64,000 nucleotides of DNA, taken from an uncultured Eubacteriales bacterium. GTDB lineage: Bacteria > Bacillota > Clostridia > Peptostreptococcales > Anaerovoracaceae. The notes beneath the pieces were generated by a model. That model worked only from the letters and a program-made list of their open reading frames with translations, was not told the origin of the DNA and did no database searches. The DNA lies in NCBI GenBank assembly GCA_902798745.1, contig CADBXM010000003.1, positions 54,525-118,524 of the forward strand. Direction: 5' to 3'. This document shows, piece by piece, positions 1-8,627 of this stretch; position 1 is the stretch's first letter; each line of letters opens with the position of its first letter. Position numbers and translations under genes: made by a program.

Positions 1-873
1 TGGTCTTATCATACGGTCAGCGCCACATATTATTCCTGCTTTTCGGATCGCATCCCGGGCCTCTTCGGACATCAGGGTATTCCTGCCTGGGCCAATGCCC
101 ACAAGATCGATGCGGATCTTAGGTGCAAGCCCGAAATACTTCTTCAGGGCTTCCTGAACGTTTATACCGCTTTCAACCGATGGCCTCCCTATCAGATATA
201 CAGGGATCCCGGTCTCGATCGCGGCCTCTATCTTTTCTTCAAAGCCTCCGGTCCTACCGCTTGCCTTGGTCACCATCAGCCTGATATCAAACTGCCTTAT
301 GACAGCGATATCCATCTCCTTGCTGAACGGGCCCTGCATGGCGATCACCTGTCTGCCGGCTATGCCCGCCTCACTGCAAAGTCTGATGCTCTCTTCGGAT
401 GGCAGGACTCTCACGAAAAGTCTGTCTCTAACTCCTGGGTCAGAGGCGTAGATGTGAAGTTCTTTACTGCCTGTAGTCAGAAGTATGTTTCCTTCTGTCT
501 CCTTCAGAGCCGCCGCACAGTCCGCAGCGGACTCAAACGGTATTATCGCCTCACTTCCATTTGTATCAGCACTGCCCCTGAGCACCCTCACATATTCCCT
601 GCCTGCAGCCAAACATGCCCTGCGGATATTCTCCGATACAACAGCTGCATATGGATGCGTGGCATCGAAAACGATCTCTGCCTCATCCGCGATAAGCTTT
701 TCCATCTCCGGCTCTGTCAGGCGTCCCATCCTTACATCTGCATAAGGACTGTCCTGCATGACGAGTTCCCCGTAAGTGGTGGCAACGCAAACTATGTGCT
801 CTACGCCTGCCCCAGAGAGCCTTTCCGAAATATGCCTTCCTTCTGTTGTGCCCGAGAATATCAGTGGTCTCAA
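1..873 (-). CDS. cbiJ: CbiJ-CbiE fusion (precorrin-6A reductase + cobalt-precorrin-7 methyltransferase), cut by window edge
   Basis: The first ~250 residues are a precorrin-6A reductase: N-terminal IFSGTTEGR nucleotide-binding motif, then FDATHPYA, then LLTTGSKEL. NADPH-dependent reduction of the corrin precursor in the cytoplasm is the known family role. Without a stop the frame continues into RIDLVGIGPGR and GADRMIRP, which open a CbiE-type (precorrin-6Y/7 C5-methyltransferase) domain; the rest lies outside the window. The start is a TTG at 871-873 that shares TTGA with the stop of cbiH and has AGAGGT a short distance upstream, so translation is probably coupled. No ATG fits, because the protein motif begins right after this TTG. 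Last visible gene of the cobalamin operon. What follows CbiE (for example CbiT) cannot be seen. Confidence 0.88.
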   Translation of the reverse strand, partial: MRPLIFSGTTEGRHISERLSGAGVEHIVCVATTYGELVMQDSPYADVRMGRLTEPEMEKLIADEAEIVFDATHPYAAVVSENIRRACLAAGREYVRVLRGSADTNGSEAIIPFESAADCAAALKETEGNILLTTGSKELHIYASDPGVRDRLFVRVLPSEESIRLCSEAGIAGRQVIAMQGPFSKEMDIAVIRQFDIRLMVTKASGRTGGFEEKIEAAIETGIPVYLIGRPSVESGINVQEALKKYFGLAPKIRIDLVGIGPGRNTLMSEEARDAIRKAGIICGADRMIRP

Positions 874-1610
874 AGTCTGTAACCTCTTGGAGTAATTAGT
901 CTTCCGTCAATGACGCGGCTCCTTGAATTGCCGATAAACACCGTCGTGAACATGTCGACCTCGATGTCTCTCAGCTCGGCGAGTGTGCATGTAAAGTATT
1001 CCTCACCGTCACGCCCTATGCTTCTTACATAACCGCAGGCTCTTCCCGGCTCGACGGTTTCAAGCAAAATGTCACATGCCTTTTGTAAATAGTCATGGCG
1101 CTTTCGGCTCGATGGGTTATAAATCGCGATTGCAAAGTCACCTTCCGCCGCGGCTCTTAGCCTCTTTTCGATAAGTTCCCACGGAGTCAGAAGATCCGAC
1201 AGGCTAATGACGCAGAAGTCGTGATTTAAAGGCGCGCCGAGCACGGCCGCACCGCTCGATGCAGCTGTTATGCCGGGAATGACCTCAATATCTATATCTT
1301 CATCAGCAAATTCAGGCTCTTCGCCTATCTCAAACATCAGAGATGCCATGCCATAGATGCCCGCGTCTCCGCTGCAGATCATCACGACGTTCTTGTCCTT
1401 CACTGCCTCTCTGAATGCCATCCTGCAGCGCTCTGCTTCCTGTTTCATTGGTGTGGACAGCTTTGTCTTATCCCGGAATCGTTCCCCTAGCAGATCAAGA
1501 TAGACCGTATATCCGACTATCACATCAGCTGCATCAAGTGCGTCAAGCGCCTGATTTGTCATCATCGATTCCCTGCCCGGACCCATTCCGGCTACTGTGA
1601 TCTTCTTCAT
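870..1610 (-). CDS. cbiH: Cobalt-factor III / precorrin-3B C17-methyltransferase
   Basis: 246 residues, the usual length of a stand-alone CbiH/CobJ. It starts ITVAGMGPGR, the SAM-dependent tetrapyrrole methylase signature, and has ICSGDAGIYGMA around residue 80 and GITAASSGAAVLGAPLNHDF near 115, both typical of the C17 enzyme that carries out ring contraction. Known role: SAM-dependent methylation at C17 with ring contraction in the anaerobic cobalamin route. It lies 15 bases after cbiG and overlaps the cbiJ-E start by four bases. No extra C-terminal Fe-S domain of the kind found in some CobJ proteins is present. Confidence 0.93.
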   Translation of the reverse strand: MKKITVAGMGPGRESMMTNQALDALDAADVIVGYTVYLDLLGERFRDKTKLSTPMKQEAERCRMAFREAVKDKNVVMICSGDAGIYGMASLMFEIGEEPEFADEDIDIEVIPGITAASSGAAVLGAPLNHDFCVISLSDLLTPWELIEKRLRAAAEGDFAIAIYNPSSRKRHDYLQKACDILLETVEPGRACGYVRSIGRDGEEYFTCTLAELRDIEVDMFTTVFIGNSRSRVIDGRLITPRGYRL

Positions 1611-1625
1611 GTTTTTTTATGATCC

Positions 1626-2594
1626 TTATTTTGCTCTTTGTGCAACAGCTACTGTGATACCGTCTTTCGCAGTCTTTCTGACTACGAGATTCGCACCGGG
1701 GCCGGCCGCGAGCACTGAAGCCCGCTCGCACACATTATCTACGCCCACATGCTCGAGAACGGTCTGAGATGATTCGAAGTTCCCTTCCGCCTTCGCCAGA
1801 ACTTCAGCGTCAAAAGTGACTAGCGGCATCCGCCATGCCTGCGAGAGTGTTTTCAACCCGGCTTCATCCTTCTTTATATCGATCGTAGCGATGCATCCCG
1901 CGTCCTTCGGGTCTATGCCCGCATCAGCGAGTACAGCGGATACAAAGTCTCTTATATCTTCAAACGCTTTGCCCCTGCGGCATCCAATTCCGATCGCGTA
2001 TTTCTTTGGACAGAGCACTATGGACGCGCTGTCTTTCAGCGATCCTGTTACCTGAGCCGTGTCATCGTCACTCACGAGAACGTCTACACGATCTCTCGGC
2101 GGATAGTCCTTGATGCATATCGTGACAGGCTTCCCTTCTAATGACGATGATGCCACTCTGGCGATGCCTTCGCGGTTCGCTATGGTCAGTCCATGCTCTT
2201 TTGCGAATAGATCTGCCGAAAAAGCTTCACTTATGTCTGTCGCAGTCGTTATCACGGGCACAGCGCCTATCGCTCCGAAGATGTCCCGTGCCAGTTCATT
2301 CGCTCCGCCGACGTGTCCCGAGAGAAGCGGGATGACAAATCTCCCGAGCTCATCGATGACTATCACCGGAGGATCGGTCAGCTTGTCTTTGACAAGTGGC
2401 GCGATGGATCTGACCGCGATCCCGGTCGCTCCTATAAAAACCAGTGCGGCTTTTTCATCAAAAGCGCTTTTGCATACATCCGCAGCCGAAGTATGGCGGG
2501 GATGTACGACAGCCTCGTGCCCGCTCAGTGCCGGCCCAAGGCGCTCCGCCAATTCATATCCTTTGTTTGTAAATGAGAGAATATGTATTTTCAT
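1626..2594 (-). CDS. cbiG: Cobalt-precorrin-5A hydrolase
   Basis: 322 residues with the CbiG layout: an N-terminal domain (MKIHILSFTNKG, GATGIAVRSIAPLV near 56-70), a central segment with LLSGHVGGANELAR near 91-104, and a C-terminal domain opening at AIGIGCRRGK (about 200-210) and ending PGANLVVRKTA. CbiG opens the delta-lactone of cobalt-precorrin-5A and releases acetaldehyde, a step specific to the early-cobalt (anaerobic) pathway. Its presence therefore tells the pathway type. It lies between cbiF (gap 8) and cbiH. The SD before its ATG is weak, which fits coupling to cbiF. Confidence 0.93.
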   Translation of the reverse strand: MKIHILSFTNKGYELAERLGPALSGHEAVVHPRHTSAADVCKSAFDEKAALVFIGATGIAVRSIAPLVKDKLTDPPVIVIDELGRFVIPLLSGHVGGANELARDIFGAIGAVPVITTATDISEAFSADLFAKEHGLTIANREGIARVASSSLEGKPVTICIKDYPPRDRVDVLVSDDDTAQVTGSLKDSASIVLCPKKYAIGIGCRRGKAFEDIRDFVSAVLADAGIDPKDAGCIATIDIKKDEAGLKTLSQAWRMPLVTFDAEVLAKAEGNFESSQTVLEHVGVDNVCERASVLAAGPGANLVVRKTAKDGITVAVAQRAK

Positions 2595-2602
2595 AGTTGG
2601 TA

Positions 2603-3373
2603 CTACTCAGAACCCTCACGAAATTCCGTGGTGAAGGTCTTGTCATAAAGCCTGGATTTCTCGTATCCGTGCTTTCCGATGACATCGCCTACGAGAATTA
2701 GCGCGGTCTTTGTTATGCCATGCTCGGCAGCGGTCTTCGCAAGCTCATTTATGGTGCAATAGTAAAACTCTTCTTCAGGCCATGTTGCCTTGTAAATGAT
2801 GGCAGCAGGAGTGTCTCCACTGTAGCCGCCTGCAACAAGTCTTCTGCTGAGTTCTTCCAGCATCCCGGTGCTGAGATATATCGCCATCGTCGCGTTATGC
2901 GCCGCCCAGCTTTCTATGCTTTCCTTTTCGGGCACAGCAGTCCTTCCTGCCATTCTCGTTATGACAAGGGACTGCGACAGGCCAGGCAGAGTATACTCGA
3001 TGTCCATTGAAGCGGCGGCGCCAAATGCCGCGGAGACTCCGGGGCATGACTCGTATGTTATGCCAAGCTCATCAAGCGCGTCCATCTGCTCGCGGACTGC
3101 GCCATATAGGCTTGGATCACCGGTGTGCAGCCTGCAGACTGTTTTGCCTTCGGCCGCTGCTTTTTTCATCACATCAAGCACCTCTTCGAGTGTCATATAT
3201 GCGCTGTTATGCACTTCCGCGCCATCTTTAGCGTATCCGAGCAGCTCGGGGTTCACGAGTGAACCAGCGTAGATCACAACATCTGACTCCGAGATAAGCC
3301 TCATGCCCCTCAGCGTGATCAGATCAGCCGCGCCCGGGCCTGCACCGACAAAATATACCTGCTTCTTATCCAT
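2603..3373 (-). CDS. cbiF: Cobalt-precorrin-4 C11-methyltransferase
   Basis: 256 residues, typical for CbiF/CobM. The SAM-binding glycine motif VGAGPGAADLITLRG lies at residues 9-23, followed by ESDVVIYAGSLVNPELL, which distinguishes CbiF from its methylase paralogues. LHTGDPSLYGAV sits near 85. Known role: methylation of cobalt-precorrin-4 at C11. The ATG is preceded by AAAGGAGATCCGTA, a good SD at normal spacing. It is 16 bases after cbiD and 8 bases before cbiG in the same operon. Confidence 0.94.
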   Translation of the reverse strand: MDKKQVYFVGAGPGAADLITLRGMRLISESDVVIYAGSLVNPELLGYAKDGAEVHNSAYMTLEEVLDVMKKAAAEGKTVCRLHTGDPSLYGAVREQMDALDELGITYESCPGVSAAFGAAASMDIEYTLPGLSQSLVITRMAGRTAVPEKESIESWAAHNATMAIYLSTGMLEELSRRLVAGGYSGDTPAAIIYKATWPEEEFYYCTINELAKTAAEHGITKTALILVGDVIGKHGYEKSRLYDKTFTTEFREGSE

Positions 3374-3389
3374 TACGGATCTCCTTTTA

Positions 3390-4547
3390 TTACTGATCGT
3401 TCCAGATCTCTCTGTTTCGTTCTATCATGTCTCGGGCTCCGGCGCTCGCGGCGATGAGTCCGTTCTCCTTTGTGTACATGATGCACTCTATTGCAAGGCT
3501 TCCTCCGGCTCTCCTGTTCAGATTTGCCAGTATGGAATCCATGAGTCTCTTCGCTGTTCTGTCCATCAGTCCCGGATCATGCTTTTCGGAAGACTCTCTC
3601 AGCCCTCTGAACGCTTCTTCGGTAGTCAGGGAATCGAGTATCCCGAGTATGGTCTTTGTATCAGCGCCTTCTCTCGCGGCTGCCGCAGAGATGATCTCCA
3701 TCCTGCTGTCGGATTCTCTTGAATGAGTATTCATTATGCCACCGGCGACTTTTACGAGCTTGCCGGCGTGCCCAGTCAGCAGCATGCCTTCATAACCGAG
3801 ATCCTTTACCATATCTACCGTAAGCCCGATGAAGTTGCTGCACTTGACACTCATATCGAGATCCATGCCGTATGATTCTTTCATGAAATCGAGGCCATAG
3901 TTGCCCGGGGAAACAAACGCGATGCTGTTTCCCTCCGCCTTTTTCTGGCTGAGCTCGACTCTTATCGTATCGAGCAGAGCCTTTTCGCTCATGGGCTCCA
4001 CCACTCCGGATGTTCCTATTATTGATATGCCGCCTTCTATCCCGAGTCTTGGGTTGAAGGTATGCGATGCGATCTCTTCACCACCCGGTACGGAAATGAT
4101 CACCTTAAGGCTTCCTTCATAGCCGCATTCTTCAGCGGCATCTTCTACCTCATTTTTTATCATTGCGCGCGGCACGGAATTGATCGCTGCTGCGCCAACA
4201 GGCTGGTCGAGACCGGGTCTCGTTACTCGTCCGACACCATCACCGCCATCAATAATTACTCGTTCGGTTGAGCCTGACGTGCTGCCTTCTGTCAGACTTA
4301 CATCGGCATAGATCAGCGCGCCTGTCGTTACATCGGGGTCGTCTCCTCCGTCTTTCCTGACCGCGCAGCTGACATGGCTCTTGCCCCTATGTATATCAAT
4401 TATCTTCGCATCAAAAGAACTCCCTTTGGGCGTGATGATAGTTATATCCTCTTTTATCTCCCCTGAAAGCAGCATGTATGCCGCAGCCTTTGCCGCTGCA
4501 GCAGCGCAGCTTCCGGTGGTGAATCCGCTCCTGAGTTCAGATGCCAT
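3390..4547 (-). CDS. cbiD: Cobalt-precorrin-5B C1-methyltransferase
   Basis: 385 residues. The N-terminus has the CbiD hallmark SGFTTGSCAAAAAKAA (about residues 6-21); later come GVGRVTRPGLDQPVGAAAIN, a glycine-rich GTSGVVEPMSEKA, and LLTGHAGKLVKVAGGIMNTH. Known role: SAM-dependent C1-methylation in the anaerobic cobalamin pathway. I place the start at the ATG at 4545-4547, behind ACAGGAGAGACG, rather than at an in-frame ATG 36 bases upstream that lacks an SD and would overlap cbiC. It is 13 bases after cbiC. Confidence 0.93.
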   Translation of the reverse strand: MASELRSGFTTGSCAAAAAKAAAYMLLSGEIKEDITIITPKGSSFDAKIIDIHRGKSHVSCAVRKDGGDDPDVTTGALIYADVSLTEGSTSGSTERVIIDGGDGVGRVTRPGLDQPVGAAAINSVPRAMIKNEVEDAAEECGYEGSLKVIISVPGGEEIASHTFNPRLGIEGGISIIGTSGVVEPMSEKALLDTIRVELSQKKAEGNSIAFVSPGNYGLDFMKESYGMDLDMSVKCSNFIGLTVDMVKDLGYEGMLLTGHAGKLVKVAGGIMNTHSRESDSRMEIISAAAAREGADTKTILGILDSLTTEEAFRGLRESSEKHDPGLMDRTAKRLMDSILANLNRRAGGSLAIECIMYTKENGLIAASAGARDMIERNREIWNDQ

Positions 4548-4560
4548 CGTCTCTCCTGTT

Positions 4561-5196
4561 TCACATATTGTAAAGCAGCGCATTGACTATTGCTGCCGCG
4601 ACATTGCTTCCGCCCTTGCGTCCGCGGTTTACTATGTGCGGTATTTCTGTATCGAGTATGAGCTCCTTTGACTCCGTAACATTCACAAAGCCGACCGGCA
4701 CACCTATGATGAAGTCAGGTGTATATATGCCGCGGTCGTAAAGCTCTCTAAGTGTGATCAGTGCCGTAGGTGCGTTTCCTATCGCGAATATGGTCTTTTT
4801 ACCCGATGCCTTCGCGTCTTCCGCTGCATGTTCCATGCTGACTGACGCTCTGGTGATCTCTCTTTTCTTTGCCTCTTCAGCAACATCGCTGTCTGCCATA
4901 TAGCACCGCGCGCTGCCTCCAAATGACGCAAGCTTCTTTTTATTTATACCGGTAAGCGCCATGTTCGTGTCTGTGACGATATCCGCTCCTGCTCTGATAA
5001 GATCCTTTGCGATACGCACTGCGTCATCTGAGAATACGAGTGTATGAGCGTAATCGAAATCGGCAGAGGTGTGTATGGCCCTGCGAATTATGAGATCTTT
5101 TTCATCGTCAAGAACTATCCCTCTTTCGGAAAGTTCTGCCGCTATTATTTCGAAGCTTCGGGCCTCAATGTCGCCCGGTCTAACATGCTCTGTCAT
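4561..5196 (-). CDS. cbiC: Cobalt-precorrin-8 methylmutase
   Basis: 211 residues, normal for CbiC/CobH. The N-terminal RPGDIEARSFEII and the RRAIHTSADFDY block carry the catalytic histidine of the family (His42 here). ADIVTDTNMALTGI and FIIGVPVGFVN follow in order. The enzyme moves the C11 methyl group to C12 to give cobyrinate. It overlaps the stop of cobD by four bases (ATGA), a sign of translational coupling, and is followed after 13 bases by cbiD. Confidence 0.95.
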   Translation of the reverse strand: MTEHVRPGDIEARSFEIIAAELSERGIVLDDEKDLIIRRAIHTSADFDYAHTLVFSDDAVRIAKDLIRAGADIVTDTNMALTGINKKKLASFGGSARCYMADSDVAEEAKKREITRASVSMEHAAEDAKASGKKTIFAIGNAPTALITLRELYDRGIYTPDFIIGVPVGFVNVTESKELILDTEIPHIVNRGRKGGSNVAAAIVNALLYNM

Positions 5197-6242
5197 ATGA
5201 CTTCTCCGATCGCTTCTATAAGCTTTTCATTATCATCGTGAGTTCGAATCGCGAACCTGAAATAGCTGCCGTCCAATCCGCTGAAATTATCACAGCGCCT
5301 TATGAGTATGCCTCTTTCAAGGAGCTTTTCATAAAGCCCTTCACGGCTCCTTATCAGCAGGTAAGATGTATCACTCGGATAGACTTTTATTCCCATCCCC
5401 GTCAGCTTTTCAGTCAGATATGAGCGCTCCTCTTCGATCAGTTTCAGCGAATCGCTCATGTACTCAGACCGCGCCTGAGCAAACTTGGCAGCCGTGATCC
5501 CTGCTCTCTGTGCCACGACAGATATATTCCATTCAGGAAGCTGCCCGCGGATCTTATCTGTAACAGCTTTTTCTCTGCATACTATGTACCCGAGCCTAAG
5601 CCCCGGTATGGCCAGTGTTTTGGTGAACGCTCTAAGATATACGGTTTCATCTCCGGTCTCAGGAGCTTTTGTTCCACTCGCTGTAAGCGGCTTGAAACAT
5701 TCGTCCATAACCAGGCATATGCCCTTTACTTTGCATGCCTCTTTGATCCTGTTCAGGAGCCCGCGGTCTATGAGTCTACCGCTTGGATTATTGGGATCAC
5801 CGAGGAATATGATATCGAGATCATCAGTGATCTCTTCCAGTACCGCTTCATCAATTACAAAGCCTTCTGGCTCTTTTAAATCGTGTTCCCTGATCTCAGC
5901 GCCGACAGCTTCGAGAGCATATCTGTAACCTGCATAGCATGGAGTCGTAATTAGCGCCTTTGCGGGTCTGAACGCATGGACTGTTGCCATGATCAGTTCG
6001 GAAGCTCCGTTGCCGCATATGATGTCATCCGCATCCACTCCTTCCATAGATGCGATTGCTTCCCTCAGGCCCTGCTGCATATGATCGGGATAATTTGTGA
6101 GCTCGGAAAGTGCCCTGACGCATTCGTCCATCACCGGGCCCGGTATCCCCATAGGATTCAGGTTTACCGAGAAATCGAGGCTGACATTATTTCTGTATAT
6201 ATCGCCGCCGTGAGCAGGCTCTGTTCTGTTTTTCTGTTCCAT
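5193..6242 (-). CDS. cobD: L-threonine-O-3-phosphate decarboxylase (CobD, aminotransferase fold)
   Basis: 349 residues of a fold-type I PLP enzyme. HGGDIY near residue 11 and LDFSVNLNPMGIP are typical of CobD; the PLP lysine is Lys208 in AFTKTLAIPGLRLGY, and GDPNNPSGRL binds the substrate. CobD makes the (R)-1-amino-2-propanol phosphate linker of cobalamin. A histidinol-phosphate aminotransferase would look similar, but the operon settles it. I chose the ATG at 6240-6242, which shares TAATG with the cbiB stop; an upstream in-frame ATG at 6252-6254 would extend the protein by four residues and has no better SD. Confidence 0.9.
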   Translation of the reverse strand: MEQKNRTEPAHGGDIYRNNVSLDFSVNLNPMGIPGPVMDECVRALSELTNYPDHMQQGLREAIASMEGVDADDIICGNGASELIMATVHAFRPAKALITTPCYAGYRYALEAVGAEIREHDLKEPEGFVIDEAVLEEITDDLDIIFLGDPNNPSGRLIDRGLLNRIKEACKVKGICLVMDECFKPLTASGTKAPETGDETVYLRAFTKTLAIPGLRLGYIVCREKAVTDKIRGQLPEWNISVVAQRAGITAAKFAQARSEYMSDSLKLIEEERSYLTEKLTGMGIKVYPSDTSYLLIRSREGLYEKLLERGILIRRCDNFSGLDGSYFRFAIRTHDDNEKLIEAIGEVI

Positions 6243-7261
6243 TACTGTATCCATGAAATGCCGGCCATCACCGCCAGGCAGACGGCAAAACATATAAATG
6301 ATGCTGTCATCATAAGCCTGTTGCTTCTTTTGATGTCTTCGAACTCTACAGGCCTGATATCATCACCTATGTATGGTTTTTCGACAAGCCTGCCAAAGTA
6401 ATAATTGGGTCCTGCGAGACGCACTCCCAGCGCTCCCGCGCACGCGCTCTCTGTCTGAGCCGCATTAGGGCTCTTGTGCTTGCGCCTGTCGCGCTTCCAT
6501 ATCCGCATGGCTCCGGCAGCATCATATGCTTTGCCGGCTATCATGCATGCGGCTATAAGAAAAAGCGCGCTGATCCTAGAAGGAATATAGTTCGCCGCAT
6601 CGTCGAGCTTAGCTGCCGCTGTGCCCAGCCACATATACCGGTCGTTCTTGTATCCGATCATAGAGTCCATGGTATTTATGGCCTTGTATGCCAGCCCCAG
6701 CACCGGGCCGCCTATTGCGGTGTAGATCATAGGGGCTGAAACGCCGTCGGAGAAGTTCTCTGCTATCGTCTCTACCGCGGCTTTTGTGATCCCGCTTTCA
6801 TCGAGCACATCTGTATCTCGGCCGACTATCATTGATACGGCTTTTCTTGCGCCTTCAATATCGCCTCTCTTCAGCGGCTCATATACCTTCATGCTTTCAC
6901 GCCTGAGGCTGGTCTGCGCAAGGATATAGCATGTGAGGACAGCTTCAACGCAGACTCCTGCAGCCGGATGGATGCGGTATGCTAAGGCCATCACAGCTAC
7001 GGTCAAAAGGATCACAGGAAGAAGCACCATTATTACCAGTGCAATGCCTTTTTTATATTCCTTATTCTTATCCCTTTTTTCGGGATCGGTCTTTTCCGGA
7101 GGGATTTCGCCAAGCAAGGCCTTGTCAGCAAAGCCGATCAGCCTACCAATCGATTTTATCGGATGGGGTATATTGCGGGGGTCTCCAATAAGAAGATCCA
7201 TCACAAAGCCCGCCGAAAAAGCGATCATATGCAGTTGCAGCCAGGACATTCCCTCCATCAT
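6242..7261 (-). CDS. cbiB: Adenosylcobinamide-phosphate synthase, membrane protein
   Basis: 339 residues with several hydrophobic segments. The family block MDLLIGDPRNIPHPIKSIGRLI is at about 21-42, followed by a long hydrophobic stretch near 73-115 and AETIAENFSDGVSAPMIYTAIGG-type sequence near 165-185. The protein joins adenosylcobyric acid to the aminopropanol arm made with CobD. The start is uncertain: ATG at 7261 is behind CTGGAGATGG, while Met12 or Met21 would give shorter N-termini. Every choice overlaps the upstream phosphatase gene by 59-119 bases. Ends in TAATG shared with cobD. Confidence 0.9.
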   Translation of the reverse strand: MMEGMSWLQLHMIAFSAGFVMDLLIGDPRNIPHPIKSIGRLIGFADKALLGEIPPEKTDPEKRDKNKEYKKGIALVIMVLLPVILLTVAVMALAYRIHPAAGVCVEAVLTCYILAQTSLRRESMKVYEPLKRGDIEGARKAVSMIVGRDTDVLDESGITKAAVETIAENFSDGVSAPMIYTAIGGPVLGLAYKAINTMDSMIGYKNDRYMWLGTAAAKLDDAANYIPSRISALFLIAACMIAGKAYDAAGAMRIWKRDRRKHKSPNAAQTESACAGALGVRLAGPNYYFGRLVEKPYIGDDIRPVEFEDIKRSNRLMMTASFICFAVCLAVMAGISWIQ

Positions 7262-7799
7262 CCATCTCCAGTTCTATCTCATAACCTGCACCATTTGGCA
7301 GATTGAATGTGTAGTAATCCTCCTCGGTAAGGAAGCTCATCAGCGCCATTATCGTTCCGCCATGCGCTACTATATACATGGTTTCAGGGCATCTCTCATT
7401 TGCAAGATCTAGCGCCTTACGGAATCCGGAAATAACTCTCTCGCTGAATCCTTTGATGCTTTCACCACCCGGGATCGGCATCGAACCTCCGCTGTCAAGC
7501 CACTCCTGATATTTCGGATCACCATCCAGCTGACCATGGTTTTTGCCTTCAAAGTCTCCGAAGTCCATCTCTCTGAACTCATCGATTATGACAGGAGCTA
7601 GATCCGGAAGCATTATCGAGGCGGTCTCAATCGCGCGTTTCATAGGGCTTGAGAAGAGGATCGCGCCGCCTGTCTTTCGATCTATCCGTCTGAGTGCCTT
7701 GCGGCCTTCCGCCGACAGAGGCTCGTCAGTACGGCATCCGCTGAAACTACGGGTCTTATTCCCCTCTGTTATTCCGTGTCTTATCAGGTAACATTTCAT
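7143..7799 (-). CDS. cobC: Histidine phosphatase, likely alpha-ribazole-5'-phosphate phosphatase
   Basis: 218 residues of the phosphoglycerate-mutase-like superfamily: YLIRHGITEGN with the catalytic RHG at 7-9, SSPMKRAIETA near 51, FREMDFGDFEGKNH near 80 and the second catalytic histidine in MYIVAHGGTI near 146. By position between cobS and cbiB it should remove the 5' phosphate from alpha-ribazole phosphate or adenosylcobalamin phosphate; sequence alone cannot exclude another phosphomonoester. The last ~25 residues, rich in Trp and Pro, read across the start of cbiB and look like a run-on past the usual C-terminus. Confidence 0.82.
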   Translation of the reverse strand: MKCYLIRHGITEGNKTRSFSGCRTDEPLSAEGRKALRRIDRKTGGAILFSSPMKRAIETASIMLPDLAPVIIDEFREMDFGDFEGKNHGQLDGDPKYQEWLDSGGSMPIPGGESIKGFSERVISGFRKALDLANERCPETMYIVAHGGTIMALMSFLTEEDYYTFNLPNGAGYEIELEMDDGGNVLAATAYDRFFGGLCDGSSYWRPPQYTPSDKIDW

Positions 7800-7809
7800 A
7801 TCTTCAAAT

Positions 7810-8601
7810 TCAGGCGTTATGTGAGATCAGGACAGCTGCCGCTCCGGCTACTGCTGTCGCAACTTCACATATGACAACAAAATACCCTGCGGTATCTCCT
7901 GTTATTCCTCCGAATTGTTTGTAGCTCAGATGTCTGTACCATAGGAAGCTTAAAGCAGCCGCGCAAATAGCCAAGAGACCGGCTAATCGATCCGTGAACA
8001 CCATGGCTGCGCAAAGCAGAGCGATCCATACGGCGATCATGACCAGATTCGTGTTTCTGCCTGTTTTAGCCGAAGTGGCTTCATAATAAAGCATTCCTTC
8101 GTTCTTTGCCGACTTAAAGGTAAGTACAGACAGAGCGCTGAGGCTCCTTGAAAGCGCAAAGCCTAAAGCGAGCGTATACATCACCGTAACTGCCTTGTCT
8201 GAATCCAGGATAATAACGAGCGACGCGAGATAGATCGATGCTGCAATCAAAAGCCTTATGACCGAAAAGGCCCCTATGTGCGGATCCTTGAGTATCCTGA
8301 GTTTGTCCTCGCGGGATCCGTAAGAGTTTACCGCATCCGCCACGTCTATAAATCCGTCGAGGTGAAAGCCTCCCGTCACGATCAGAGGCAGTGCTGCGAG
8401 CAACAAAGCCACTGCTACCGCGGGCATCGAGACTCTGACAGCGAATCCGTACAGCAAGACCCAAAGGAGGCCTGTGACCACGCCTACCAAGGGAAAGGCT
8501 GCCATGCTGTAGCGCATGTCTTTGTCCTTCCACCCAAAGCGCGGCATCGGGATCCTTGAATATTGGGCAAATGTAACGGCAATCGTTCTTAGTACTATCA
8601 T
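7810..8601 (-). CDS. cobS: Adenosylcobinamide-GDP ribazoletransferase (cobalamin synthase), membrane protein
   Basis: 263 residues, mostly hydrophobic, with five to seven predicted membrane segments. It has the CobS N-terminus (FAQYSRIPMP near 12-20) and the metal-binding GGFHLDGFIDVADA motif at 77-90, followed by GSREDKLRILKDPHIGAFS near 95. CobS joins AdoCbi-GDP to alpha-ribazole at the membrane. It starts 26 bases after cobU and ends 10 bases before cobC. Confidence 0.93.
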   Translation of the reverse strand: MIVLRTIAVTFAQYSRIPMPRFGWKDKDMRYSMAAFPLVGVVTGLLWVLLYGFAVRVSMPAVAVALLLAALPLIVTGGFHLDGFIDVADAVNSYGSREDKLRILKDPHIGAFSVIRLLIAASIYLASLVIILDSDKAVTVMYTLALGFALSRSLSALSVLTFKSAKNEGMLYYEATSAKTGRNTNLVMIAVWIALLCAAMVFTDRLAGLLAICAAALSFLWYRHLSYKQFGGITGDTAGYFVVICEVATAVAGAAAVLISHNA

Positions 8602-8627
8602 CTCGTATTATAATCGTTCCGAAAATC

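Noticed and set aside
4548-4583. Longer cbiD start adding 12 residues
   Set aside because: No SD and it would overlap cbiC; the ATG at 4547 has AGGAGAG at normal spacing.
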